Positions 51,305 to 60,104 are shown, numbered from the stretch's first letter. The stretch: 64,000 nt of DNA from Paractinoplanes abujensis (GCF_014204895.1 NZ_JACHMF010000001.1:8494001-8558000); one strand, 5' to 3'. Notes: generated from the letters alone by a model not told the origin. Made by a program: numbers and translations.

Positions 51305-53999
51305 GGGCGGAAGCGCCTTCCAGGAACAGTCGCCCGGCCTCGGTGGCCGGTACGGGGCGGGAGAAGTAGTAGCCCTGGGCGAAGTGGCAGCCCATCTCAC
51401 GAAGCGCGGCCAGCTGCCCGAACTCCTCGATGCCTTCGGCCACGGTGTCCATGCCGAGGCTTTTGCCGAGCTGCACGATCGTGTCGGCCAGCGCCGTGTC
51501 GTCGGTCAGGGCGCCCAGACGTTCCACGAAGGAGCGGTCGATCTTCAGCGTGTCGACGGGGAAGCGCCGCAGGTAGGCCAGCGACGAGTAGCCCGTGCCG
51601 AAGTCGTCGATGGCCAGCGTGACGCCGAGCGCCTTGAGGCGTACGAGTTGTTCGAGGTTGTCGTCGGTGTCGGTCATCAGCACGCTCTCGGTCATCTCGA
51701 GGCAGAGCTGGTCGGCCGGCATGCCGGTCTCGGCCAGGATCCCGGCGACGACCTCGACCAGGTCGGCCCGGTCGAACTGGCGGACCGAGACGTTGACGGC
51801 CATCTTGACCGGGCGCCCGCCGCCGGCCTTGCTCCACGACACGGCCTGGCGGCACGCCTCGCGCAGTACCCACCGGCCCAGCGGCACGATGAGCCCGGTG
51901 GCCTCGGCGATCGGGATGAACTCGGCCGGCGGGATCAGCCCGCGGGTGGGGTGCTCCCAGCGGGCCAGCGCCTCGAACCCGATCACTTCGCTGCTGGCCA
52001 GGTCGATGGTGGGCTGGTAGTGCAGGTGCAGCTGTTTGCGTTCCAGGGCCAGGCGCAGGTCGGCTTCGAGTTCGAGCCGCTCGACCAGGCCGGAAAGCAT
52101 CTCCGGGTCGTAGGCGGCGTAGCCGCTGCCACCGGCCGATTTGGCCTTGTACATGGCCAGGTCGGCGTTGCGCATGAGCTGTTCGGCGCCGTCGGTCTCG
52201 CCCGCTTCGAGCAGCCCGGCCGCGGCCAGGCCGATGCTGGCCTGCACGTGGATGTCGCGGCTCTCGCTGGCGAACGGCTCTTCGAGCACGTCGATGATGC
52301 GCTGCGCGACCTGCTCGGCGTCGGTGCCGTCGGCCGGGGCCTGGATCAGCACGGCGAACTCGTCGCCGCCGAAACGGGCCACCAGGTCGTCCTCGCGGAC
52401 GGAGGCCCGCAACCGGTCGGCCACCTGCACGAGCAGCTGGTCGCCGGCCAGGTGGCCCAGGCTGTCGTTGACCTCCTTGAACCCGTCGAGGTCGAGGAAG
52501 AGCACTGTCACCTCGCCGTCGTCGGGCTGGGTGCGCAGCGCCTCGCCGACCCGCTCGCGGAACAGCGCGCGGTTGGCCAGCTGGGTCAGCGCGTCGTGGT
52601 ACGCCTCGTGGACGAGCTGGTCCTGCAGCTCCTTGCGCTCGCTGATGTCGCGGGTGTTGAGCACCAGGCCGGCCACGCTGGGGTCGCTGAGCAGGTTGGT
52701 GATGGTCATCTCGGCCTGGCGCAGCCGCTTGTCGCGGTGCCGCACGGTGATTTCGAGGACCGTGGTGGCGTACGGGCGGCCGGCCACCTGCCGCAGCGCC
52801 TGCGCGAGACGCAGGCCCGACTCGGGGTCGAGCAGCTTGGTCAGGCGGCGGCCGGTCAGCATGTGCGCCGGGTAGCCGAAGACCCGCTGCACCGACTCGC
52901 TCTGGTAGAGCACGTCGGCTTCGGGGCTGACCACCGTGACGACGTCCGAGCTGTGCTGCACCAGGGCATGGAACCGCTGCTCACTGGCGAACAGCTCGGC
53001 CGTACGGGCGGCCACGCGGGCCTCGAGCGTACGGGTGAGGTTGCGGTTCTCGCGCAGGGTCAGCAGTTGCCGTCCGACGATCAGCAGGATCAGCGCGGAG
53101 CGGGTGTAGGCGATGAACAGGTTGGTGTGGCCGGTCGTGGCGTACCAGACAACCGACGTGATCAGGGCCGCGAGCACCGCCACGTACGGGAGCAGGATGC
53201 CGACCGGCTGCTGGCTGTCCTCGTCGGGGGCGTCCTCGGTGCGCTTCACCGGCATCAGCGCCGCCAGCAGGATCAGCGAGAACCCGGTGAACCAGCCGAT
53301 GTCGGTCACGCCGCCGGAGCTGTACGCGTCGAGCAGGTTGAGGTAGGCGTAGCCGATGTCGGAGACCGCGAACGCCACGATGCCGACGCCGACGACCGCC
53401 AGCTGGTTGAAGGTGCGGCCGGTGCGGCGCTGCTGGGCCAGCATGTAGAGCACCATGGTCACGATGACCACGTCGCCCAGCGGGTAGGCCAGGCTGACGT
53501 AGAGGGCCAGGCCGGCCCGGCCGTCCTCGAGCAGCGGCACGACCACGAAGATCCAGGCCATCAGCACGAGCGAGGCCGCGATCATCAGCCCGTCCAGCAC
53601 GCTGCGGATCCGGCCGGCCAGGGCCTGGGTGCGGCTGGGCAGCACGAGCAGCCCGACCGGGGTCAGCACGACCATGCCGAGATAGCCCAGGTCGGCGTGC
53701 GAGGGCAGCGGCACGTCCTGTCCGGTGATGCCGTACCAGCAGGCCACGGCCTGGCCCAGGCCCCAGCTGAGCACGCCCAGGCCGATCAGGCTCCAGCCCC
53801 AGCGCATCCGCCCGGTGAAGCGGCGGGAGCGGCGCAGGCAGGCCACGGCGGCGACCAGCGCGCCCAGGCACAGGCCGAAGTTCGACACGGGCGCGGCGAG
53901 GCTGGAGCCGGTGCCGAGGATGATCGCGAAGGCGGCGACGACCGCGCCGACGACCCCGCACAAGCGGTACCAGTCGGCCGCGCGGGTGCTGGTTGCCAT
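51297..53999 (-). CDS. Membrane PAS-GGDEF-EAL protein (cyclic-di-GMP turnover)
   Basis: 900 residues from ATG 53999, with GGGGAG upstream. N-terminal sensor with about nine helices (about 10-310), a coiled segment, a PAS domain (about 335-455: FHALVQHSSDVVTVVSPE, VLNTRDISERKELQ), GGDEF (about 460-620) with intact RFGGDEFAVL, and EAL (about 640-890) with GFEALARWEH, CLEMTES, AIDDFGTGYSSLAYL and DTVAEGIE. Both active-site motifs are intact, so it may make and break c-di-GMP. The RxxD inhibitory site is not obvious. First gene of an overlapping operon with the decarboxylase and MFS genes. Confidence 0.93.
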   Translation of the reverse strand: MATSTRAADWYRLCGVVGAVVAAFAIILGTGSSLAAPVSNFGLCLGALVAAVACLRRSRRFTGRMRWGWSLIGLGVLSWGLGQAVACWYGITGQDVPLPSHADLGYLGMVVLTPVGLLVLPSRTQALAGRIRSVLDGLMIAASLVLMAWIFVVVPLLEDGRAGLALYVSLAYPLGDVVIVTMVLYMLAQQRRTGRTFNQLAVVGVGIVAFAVSDIGYAYLNLLDAYSSGGVTDIGWFTGFSLILLAALMPVKRTEDAPDEDSQQPVGILLPYVAVLAALITSVVWYATTGHTNLFIAYTRSALILLIVGRQLLTLRENRNLTRTLEARVAARTAELFASEQRFHALVQHSSDVVTVVSPEADVLYQSESVQRVFGYPAHMLTGRRLTKLLDPESGLRLAQALRQVAGRPYATTVLEITVRHRDKRLRQAEMTITNLLSDPSVAGLVLNTRDISERKELQDQLVHEAYHDALTQLANRALFRERVGEALRTQPDDGEVTVLFLDLDGFKEVNDSLGHLAGDQLLVQVADRLRASVREDDLVARFGGDEFAVLIQAPADGTDAEQVAQRIIDVLEEPFASESRDIHVQASIGLAAAGLLEAGETDGAEQLMRNADLAMYKAKSAGGSGYAAYDPEMLSGLVERLELEADLRLALERKQLHLHYQPTIDLASSEVIGFEALARWEHPTRGLIPPAEFIPIAEATGLIVPLGRWVLREACRQAVSWSKAGGGRPVKMAVNVSVRQFDRADLVEVVAGILAETGMPADQLCLEMTESVLMTDTDDNLEQLVRLKALGVTLAIDDFGTGYSSLAYLRRFPVDTLKIDRSFVERLGALTDDTALADTIVQLGKSLGMDTVAEGIEEFGQLAALREMGCHFAQGYYFSRPVPATEAGRLFLEGASARA

Positions 54000-54121
54000 C
54001 ACGTCTCCCCAGTTAGGCGGTCTAGCCGATGATCGGGATCGGCCGGTCGGCCTTGAGGGGTTCGGCCGGGCAGTGCGTTGCGAAACGGGTGCAGAGCTTA
54101 TTGACGTACGTCTCTCTCTGG

Positions 54122-54135
54122 TGACAACGTTGTCA
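54122..54135. promoter_or_regulatory. Perfect LacI-type operator upstream of GH92 gene
   Basis: TGACAACGTTGTCA is a perfect 14-bp palindrome centred on CpG, 34 bp before the GH92 start. TTGACG (54101-54106) upstream could be the -35, which would put the palindrome over the -10 region. The sequence and centre resemble LacI-family operators. A second palindrome, GACGTACGTC, lies at 54103-54112. Confidence 0.7.
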
Positions 54136-54169
54136 AGGCTCGATCACGCCCGTCACGGGAGGTTCATCC

Positions 54170-57100
54170 ATGCACTTGCTGCTCAGTGCGGCGCTGCTCA
54201 CCTCGGTGCTGGCCGCGCCGGTCGCGGAGACTCAACCCGTCGACCTGGTACGGCCCTTCGTGGGCACGGAGAACTTCGGCAACACGTTCCCCGGAGCCAG
54301 CGCGCCGTTCGGGATGGTGCAGGTCAGCCCGGACACCGGCGGGCAGGGCGGGTACGACTACCGGCAGAACACGATCTACGGCTTCAGCCAGACGCACCTT
54401 TCCGGCGTCGGCTGCGGGGTCGCCGGCGAGCTGCCGATCATGCCGACCACGGGCGCGATCAGCAGCGTCGACCCCAACGTCTACAAGTCGGAGTTCAGCC
54501 ACGACGACGAGTCCGCCTCACCCGGCCACTACCGGGTCGGGCTGCACAAGTACGACGTCGACGCCGAGCTCACCGCGACCGCGCGCACCGGCTGGCAGCG
54601 CTACACGTTCCCGGCCACCGCGGCGGCCAACGTCCTGTTCAACACGGGCAAGGCCAACCAGTCGGTGTTCGACTCCGAGATCCACGTGGTCGACGACCGC
54701 ACGATCGAGGGCCGCGTCGAGGCGGGCAACTTCTGCGCGGGCCAGGACGACCACACTGTCTTCTTCACCGCGTCCTTTGATCGGCCCTTTTCCTCGTACG
54801 GGACCTGGCGTGGCACTTCGGTGACGGCGGGCAGCCGGGACGCCGCCGGCGCGGGCTCGAACGGGGCGTACGTGACGTTCGACGCCACGACCGACCGCGA
54901 TGTGGTGGTCAAGGTCGGGCTGTCCTACACCGGGATGGCCGGCGCGCGGGCGAACCTGGCCGCGGAGACCTCGGGATTCGACTTCGCGGCGGTGCGTGAC
55001 GCCTTGCGGGCCCAGTGGGTCACCGCCCTGGACAGGGTCAAGATCGGCGGCGGCACGGAGGAACGGCGCGCGGCGTTCTACACGGCGCTCTACCACTCGC
55101 TGCTGCACCCCAACGTGGCCGGCGACGTCGACGGCTCGTACGTGGGCTTCGACCGGGCCGTGCACAAGGCCGAGGGCTACACGCCGTACCAGAACTTCTC
55201 GCTCTGGGACACCTATCGCCCGCAGAACCAGCTGCTCGAACTGCTCACCCCCGACGTGGCCCGGGACGTGGCGCTGAGTGTGCTGGCGATCGGCCGCGAC
55301 GGGGGCTGGCTGCCCCGCTGGGCCCTGGCCAACAGCGAGACCAACATCATGACCGGCGATCCCGTCACGCCGTTCCTCGTCGAGGCGTGGTCCAAGGGCC
55401 TGCTCAAAGGCCACGAGAGCACCGCGTACGAGTTGCTGCGCAAGAACGCGCTGAGCGAGCCGCCGGCCGATTCGCCCTACAACGGTCGCACGGGCATCAA
55501 GTACTACAGCGACCGCGGCTACATCCCGTCCGGGCTCGAACTCGGCACGGACTGCGTGCACAAGGGCGGCGACAACGACTGCGTGCACCCGGCCTCGGCC
55601 ACGCTCGAATACTCGGCCGCCGACGCGTCGCTCGCGCTGATGGCCCAGGGGCTGGGCAAGACCGCCGACGCGCGGTTGTTCGCGGCGCGCGGGCAGTGGT
55701 ATCGCAACTTGTGGGACAGCTCGACCCAGCAGTTCCGGCCGCGCACGACCGACGGCACCTGGCTGACCCCGTACGACCCGGTGGCCGCGGCCCAGCAGTT
55801 CCACGAGGGCGGCGCGTACCAGTACCAGTGGCTGGTGCCGCAGGACCCGTCGGGCCTCGTGCAGCTCATGGGCGGCCGGGCGGCCACCGCGCGCCGGCTC
55901 GACAGCTTCTTCGCGTACGACAAACTGCTCAAGGACCCGGCGGGCACCGCGCGCAACGACTGGATCGCCAGCCCGTACGACTACTACGCCAAGCCCACGT
56001 ACAACCCGAACAACGAACCCGACCTGCTCGCGCCGTACATGTATCACTGGGCCGGCGCGCCCGCGCGGACGGCGACCGTCGTGCGCGCGGCGATGACGCT
56101 CTTCACGACCGGCCCCGACGGCATGACCGGCAACGACGACCTGGGCACGATGAGCGCCTGGTACGTGTTCTCGTCGCTCGGCCTCTACCCGACGATGAGC
56201 GGCGCCAACTTCCTGGCCGTGTCGTCCCCGCAGTTCCCGTCGGCGGTCGTGCGAACCGGCGACCGGACCCTGACCGTCACGGCGCCCGGCGCCTCCGACA
56301 CCAACCGGTACATCCAGCGCGTACGGGTCAACGGGTCCTCGCTCACCAAGAACTGGGTGCCGTGGTCGGCGGTCGGCTCGGGCGGCACGATCGCGCACAC
56401 CCTCGGCACGTCCCCGTCGTCGTGGGGCACCTCGGCCGCGGCCGAACCCCCGTCGGTCAACCGGGCCCCGCTCGACAACCGCACCGCGCTGTCGGCCGCG
56501 ATCCGCCCGGCCTCGGCCGCCGTCCCGCCCGGCGGCAGCGCGACGCTCACCGTCGACATCGTCGGTCAGGCCCCGGGCACGCTGCGGCCGCAGGTCACGG
56601 TGGTCGACGCGTCGGGCTTCCGGACCGAGGTTCGCCAACCGGGCCCGATCGTGTCGCGGCACCTGCCCACCTCGGCCACCGCGACCGTGACCGTGACGGC
56701 GCCCGCCTCCGTCGCGCCGGGCACCTACCCGCTGACGGTCGACGTCTCCGGCGTGCGGAAGTCGGCGAACTTGATCGTCACGACCCCGTCCGTCTGCTCC
56801 TCGGCTGTCACGGGGCAGTGCGCGGTGGTGCTCACCCCGACCCGCGACGGCACCGCGACGGTGGCCGCCTCCGACTCGGGCAACTTCGACGGCGGCGGCT
56901 GGAGCTACGACGCCGGCCTGCTGCCCCCGGCGGGCCCGGTCACGTGGTCCGGGGTCACCTACGCCGCGCCCGATCCGGCCGGCACGGCCCCCAATTTCAC
57001 GTCGGCCGCGGGGCGGACGCTGCTGCTGCCGGCCGGCTCCTACACGTCGGCCAACCTGGTGCTGACCAGCCACAACGGTCCGGTCGGGAGCTCGGTGACG

Positions 57101-57346
57101 ATCGGCTATACCGACGGCACGTACGCCTCCGTCCCGGTGACCATCGCCGACTGGTGCGGGACGGCGGCCGCGGGCACCACCGCCGTGCTCGCCATGCCGC
57201 ACCGCATCAAGGCCGGCCAGGGCGTGGACGGGCCGCCGGTCTCGCTCTTCGGCGCGCGCCTGGCCCTGGCGGAAGGCAAACAGATCCGCTCGATCACGCT
57301 GCCCGACGACGCCCGCGTCTACGTCTACGCGCTGACGTTGGCCTGA
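54170..57346 (+). CDS. Secreted GH92 alpha-mannosidase with C-terminal accessory domains
   Basis: 1058 residues; GGGAGG precedes the ATG. Signal peptide MHLLLSAALLTSVLAA. GH92 N-domain begins VDLVRPFVGTENFGNTFPGA; the catalytic part has YQNFSLWDTYRPQNQLL, the acid Glu in TLEYSAADASLALMA and the base region GNDDLGTMSAWYVFSSLG, with LGLYPTMSG. The family cleaves alpha-1,2-type mannosidic links by inversion and needs Ca2+. Typical members are about 750 aa. Here residues about 775-1058 add an NEW3-like domain (ASVAPGTYPLTVDVSG) and a further beta-sandwich, perhaps for wall or glycan binding. Likely LacI-controlled through the operator at 54122. Confidence 0.93.
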   Translation: MHLLLSAALLTSVLAAPVAETQPVDLVRPFVGTENFGNTFPGASAPFGMVQVSPDTGGQGGYDYRQNTIYGFSQTHLSGVGCGVAGELPIMPTTGAISSVDPNVYKSEFSHDDESASPGHYRVGLHKYDVDAELTATARTGWQRYTFPATAAANVLFNTGKANQSVFDSEIHVVDDRTIEGRVEAGNFCAGQDDHTVFFTASFDRPFSSYGTWRGTSVTAGSRDAAGAGSNGAYVTFDATTDRDVVVKVGLSYTGMAGARANLAAETSGFDFAAVRDALRAQWVTALDRVKIGGGTEERRAAFYTALYHSLLHPNVAGDVDGSYVGFDRAVHKAEGYTPYQNFSLWDTYRPQNQLLELLTPDVARDVALSVLAIGRDGGWLPRWALANSETNIMTGDPVTPFLVEAWSKGLLKGHESTAYELLRKNALSEPPADSPYNGRTGIKYYSDRGYIPSGLELGTDCVHKGGDNDCVHPASATLEYSAADASLALMAQGLGKTADARLFAARGQWYRNLWDSSTQQFRPRTTDGTWLTPYDPVAAAQQFHEGGAYQYQWLVPQDPSGLVQLMGGRAATARRLDSFFAYDKLLKDPAGTARNDWIASPYDYYAKPTYNPNNEPDLLAPYMYHWAGAPARTATVVRAAMTLFTTGPDGMTGNDDLGTMSAWYVFSSLGLYPTMSGANFLAVSSPQFPSAVVRTGDRTLTVTAPGASDTNRYIQRVRVNGSSLTKNWVPWSAVGSGGTIAHTLGTSPSSWGTSAAAEPPSVNRAPLDNRTALSAAIRPASAAVPPGGSATLTVDIVGQAPGTLRPQVTVVDASGFRTEVRQPGPIVSRHLPTSATATVTVTAPASVAPGTYPLTVDVSGVRKSANLIVTTPSVCSSAVTGQCAVVLTPTRDGTATVAASDSGNFDGGGWSYDAGLLPPAGPVTWSGVTYAAPDPAGTAPNFTSAAGRTLLLPAGSYTSANLVLTSHNGPVGSSVTIGYTDGTYASVPVTIADWCGTAAAGTTAVLAMPHRIKAGQGVDGPPVSLFGARLALAEGKQIRSITLPDDARVYVYALTLA

Positions 57347-57348
57347 TC

Positions 57349-57462
57349 GGTCAGCGGCTGGGGGCCGGCTCGGTCAGTGGCTGGGGGGCGGGCTCGGTCA
57401 GTGGCTGGGGGCGGGCTCGGTCAGTGGCTGGGTGCCGGCTCGGTCAAGGGCTGGGCCCCGGC
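57349..57462. repeat. 23/24-bp tandem repeat spanning convergent gene ends
   Basis: Five units start GGTCAGTGGCTGGG or a variant, at 57349, 57372, 57396, 57419 and 57442, beginning 3 bp after the GH92 stop. Each of the first four contains TCAG, which reads as a TGA stop on the minus strand; the SprT-like gene ends in unit 4 (57421-57423) and its last residues come from units 4-5. Confidence 0.85.
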
Positions 57463-58116
57463 GAAGGAGACGCTCAACAGACCCTTTCCCGTACGCACCT
57501 GGTAGCGGCTGCGCCCGCGCTTCTCGACGGTCCCGGTCAGCCCGCCGTACTTGCCCTCGACGGTCAGCCGGACCCGATCACCGACGGCGGCCAGGGGCGG
57601 CCGCGGCGCGGGCCGGCGCTCGCGGAGCCGGGCCAGCTCGGCGGTGTAGCGCGGGTCCATCGCCGCCGGCCGCCCTCGGTGCGTCCACTCGTACCGGGCT
57701 GATAAATCAAACGTCTTCGAGCACTCGGGGCACGAGCGGACCCGGATCGGCCGCCGATGCGCGGTGGTCCGGTGACCGGCGGCGCACACGCCGACCCAGG
57801 CCCCGTCGACCTTGGGCGTGTCGGCCGGCAGGCACCGCCCACCGGTGTAGCCGATCCGCCGGGCGATGCCCCGCCACACCCGGTCGTGCCCGTGACCCGC
57901 GCCGGCCAGCGCGTGCGCGACCTCGTGCAGGATCGTCTGCCGCACCTGCGCGGGCTCGTACAACCGCATCAGCGGCCGCGACAGCGCGATCTCCCGTTTG
58001 GCCGAGTGACACGACCCCGCGCGGGTCTTGGCGTTGTCGAACACCAGCCGCCACCCGCTCAGCCGATGCTCGGCCATCACAGCAGTGGCGAGCTCCCGGA
58101 CGTCCCCCAGCTCCAA
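57421..58116 (-). CDS. SprT-like zinc metalloprotease-family protein
   Basis: 231 residues from TTG 58116, fixed by AAGGAG 8 nt upstream, within the end of the YCII gene; earlier frames have no usable start. The SprT-like domain has ILHEVAHALAGAGHGHD (HExxH plus downstream His), then GRCLPADTPKVDG. A zinc-ribbon-like pair follows (VGVCAAGH, RSCPECSKTF). A C-terminal KOW/Tudor-like strand region (GDRVRLTVEGKYGGLTGTV) completes it. The SprT family includes DNA-protein crosslink proteases, but bacterial roles are little known. Contains a TTA Leu codon at 57703-57705, set among AT-rich codons. Confidence 0.85.
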   Translation of the reverse strand: MELGDVRELATAVMAEHRLSGWRLVFDNAKTRAGSCHSAKREIALSRPLMRLYEPAQVRQTILHEVAHALAGAGHGHDRVWRGIARRIGYTGGRCLPADTPKVDGAWVGVCAAGHRTTAHRRPIRVRSCPECSKTFDLSARYEWTHRGRPAAMDPRYTAELARLRERRPAPRPPLAAVGDRVRLTVEGKYGGLTGTVEKRGRSRYQVRTGKGLLSVSFAGAQPLTEPAPSH

Positions 58117-58121
58117 CCGTG

Positions 58122-58508
58122 TTACTCCTTCGCAGACTTCTCCGCGGCGGCCCGGCGCACCATCTCGTCGCGCGCCGAGTCGGCCCCGAGCTCGCGCACC
58201 TCCTGCGCGCAGCGGCAGGCCCCGGCGATCTTGGCCGCCCACTTCAGTGCCTCGTCGCGCGAGCTTACGTCGACGATCACGAGCCCGCCGACAACCTCCT
58301 TGGTCTCCGGGTACGGGCCGTCGCTGACCACGCCGTCCGGGGCCACGACGCTCGCCCGCTGAGGGTTCAGGCCGCCGGCGAACACGAACACACCGGCGTC
58401 CACGATCTCCTGAACCGCCGCCTTCGCCGCCTCACCCACCGCGGGCAACTCCTCGGCGCTGATGTGATCCATTGCACCCTCGTTGAACGAGATCAGGTAC
58501 TGCGGCAT
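58122..58508 (-). CDS. YCII-related (dimeric alpha/beta barrel) protein
   Basis: 128 residues from ATG 58508 with GGGAG upstream. PQYLISFNEGAM start, FVFAGGLNPQRASVVAPDG, VSDGPYPETKEVVGGLVIVDVSSRDEALKWAAKI: the YCII/DGPF pattern (DGPYPETKE). Such proteins are small dimers often linked to ECF sigma factors; none is adjacent here. Its 3' end carries the SD of the SprT-like gene. Confidence 0.87.
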   Translation of the reverse strand: MPQYLISFNEGAMDHISAEELPAVGEAAKAAVQEIVDAGVFVFAGGLNPQRASVVAPDGVVSDGPYPETKEVVGGLVIVDVSSRDEALKWAAKIAGACRCAQEVRELGADSARDEMVRRAAAEKSAKE

Positions 58509-58557
58509 CGCATGACTCCCTCGTATCGGCGGCCTCGACCAGCCGCTTCCACCGGCT

Positions 58558-59100
58558 CTACGAACGGCCGTCCCCGGAACCGACACCACGCGCCGGACGT
58601 TCGTACAGGAACTCGGTGCCGTCCTCCTCGTCCCACTGCTCGCCGACGTGCACGAAGCCGAACCCGGCGATGGTCGCCAGCGAGGCCTCGTTGTCGGGCC
58701 GGATGCTGGCCCGCACCGTGACAGCCGACGGCTCCGCGGCCGCCCAGCGCAACAACTCGGTCACCATCGCCCGCGCGTATCCGCGCCTGCGGTGATCGGG
58801 GTCGGTGCTGTAACCGATCTCCACCATCCCGGTGTCGTCCGGCGGCCCGTGAAAACCGCCGGCGCCCACCACCACCTCGCCGGGAACGGAAACGGCGGCC
58901 CGCACGATCCAGTCGGCGGCGCCCGGGTCGGCGGCGATCTGGTCGAGGCGCATCCGCCACAACCACGTGATCTCGTCGGACAGGAACCAATCGGTCAGCT
59001 CGACCCCGGCCAGCTTGCGGGCGGTGACCAGGTCACCGTCGAGCAGAGCCGTCAAAGTTGCCGGCGCAAGGCGTGCAAAACGAACAGAAGGCGTGGTCAT
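58558..59100 (-). CDS. GNAT-family N-acetyltransferase
   Basis: 180 residues from ATG 59100. Core: VVGAGGFHGPPDDTGMVEIGYSTDPDHRRRGYARAMVTELLRWA, where RRRGYA is the acetyl-CoA loop (R-x-x-G-x-A). Then IRPDNEASLATIAGFGFVHVGEQ. This is the RimJ/L-like branch (Acetyltransf_3 type); the acceptor is unknown. No SD: it appears leaderless, with TAGGAT 8 nt upstream. Confidence 0.88.
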   Translation of the reverse strand: MTTPSVRFARLAPATLTALLDGDLVTARKLAGVELTDWFLSDEITWLWRMRLDQIAADPGAADWIVRAAVSVPGEVVVGAGGFHGPPDDTGMVEIGYSTDPDHRRRGYARAMVTELLRWAAAEPSAVTVRASIRPDNEASLATIAGFGFVHVGEQWDEEDGTEFLYERPARGVGSGDGRS

Positions 59101-59108
59101 CGAAACCG

Positions 59109-59114
59109 ATCCTA
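59109..59114 (-). promoter_or_regulatory. -10 box for GNAT gene formed from upstream stop codon
   Basis: TAGGAT on the minus strand begins with the TAG stop of the hypothetical gene 59112-59444 and lies 8 nt before the GNAT ATG, with no SD. Same arrangement as at 25518 and 30577. Confidence 0.42.
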
Positions 59115-59444
59115 GGGCCCGCGCCGGTCCCGCATCGGTCGGTGGTCGTCGTCGTGGGCGTAGCTGACTTCGATGTCGGGCAGCGCGTTCTGCAGGTCGA
59201 AAGCCAGGTGCAGACCATCGGAGACCCAGCGTCGCTCCGCCTCCGCGCTCGGAAACTCGAATTCGGTCAGGGCAGTCCGCTGAAACTGCCCGTTCCACGC
59301 GCGCAGCCGCGCCACCAATTCCGCGCTCAGGCCCAGATCGTCCAGCTCAGCCGGCCCCCGATGGTCCGGATCGCTGTCCCACAGCCCGTCACCGAGGTGG
59401 TCGGCCATGACCCGCAGAGCAAAGGGCCGATACGGCTCATCCAT
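59112..59444 (-). CDS. Conserved-looking hypothetical protein, 110 aa
   Basis: 110 residues from ATG 59444. Soluble, acidic; no signal or membrane segment. Visible features: RVMADHLGDGLWDSDPDHRG, LSAELVARLRAWNGQFQRTAL and a C-terminal HDDDHRPMRDRRGP. The G+C pattern at third positions is typical of a real gene. No family recognised. Confidence 0.65.
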   Translation of the reverse strand: MDEPYRPFALRVMADHLGDGLWDSDPDHRGPAELDDLGLSAELVARLRAWNGQFQRTALTEFEFPSAEAERRWVSDGLHLAFDLQNALPDIEVSYAHDDDHRPMRDRRGP

Positions 59445-59465
59445 ACCGCGATGATGCCTCGCGTG

Positions 59466-59942
59466 TCACACCGGGTAGACGCGGTACTGCAGCTTTTCGT
59501 CGTACCGGAGACCGGTGACTGCCGTGATGATCGACCAGAGGAAGTCCTCGTCCGGGCCCCAGGACGGCACGGGGATCTCGGCCTCGACCGGCAGTGGCGT
59601 TCCTTCGTCCTCGACGGCCACACCGTCGGCGTAGACGTAATGACGGGTGCGCTCCCCGTTCGTGAACAGCGTGAAGCCGTATGTGCTGGAAACGCTGCTG
59701 AAGAAGACCACCAAAGCGTCGGCCGGGTCGGTCGGCTCCCAGCCCATGACCACATCCATCATCGGGTTCCAGACCTGCACCCAGCCACCCGACTCCGCGG
59801 CATAGAGGGCGTCGGGCTTGAGGGCGCTCGTAGCCTGGTCGGCTCCGACCAGTTCGCCGCTGAAATCCGTGATGGCGAGGTCGTCCACAGCCTCGTCCGC
59901 CGTCATGCCCTGACGGAAAAGCACCGAGGTGTTCCAACCCAT
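59466..59942 (-). CDS. Hypothetical protein, 158 aa
   Basis: 158 residues from ATG 59942 with AAAGG 7 nt upstream. Soluble with aromatic-rich beta segments: GWNTSVLFRQGMTADEAVDDL, WVQVWNPMMDVVMGWEP, STYGFTLFTNGERTRHYVYADG, LQYRVYPV. The layout resembles small actinobacterial proteins encoded near toxin/immunity clusters (DUF6461-like), but that is a weak impression. A 162-bp gap follows upstream with nothing I can name. Confidence 0.65.
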   Translation of the reverse strand: MGWNTSVLFRQGMTADEAVDDLAITDFSGELVGADQATSALKPDALYAAESGGWVQVWNPMMDVVMGWEPTDPADALVVFFSSVSSTYGFTLFTNGERTRHYVYADGVAVEDEGTPLPVEAEIPVPSWGPDEDFLWSIITAVTGLRYDEKLQYRVYPV

Positions 59943-60104
59943 GATCAAACCTTTCCTCGTACGGCGGGGCCGCCGCCCATTGTTCAGGGCGCCACCGTCA
60001 GGACAACCCGGGAGGGGCACCCTCGTGAAATATCCCGGCGGCTTCGCTCCGGCTACCACACGCCGGCCCAGCCACCCCGGCTCCACCCAAGCCGGGAGCG
60101 GGAT

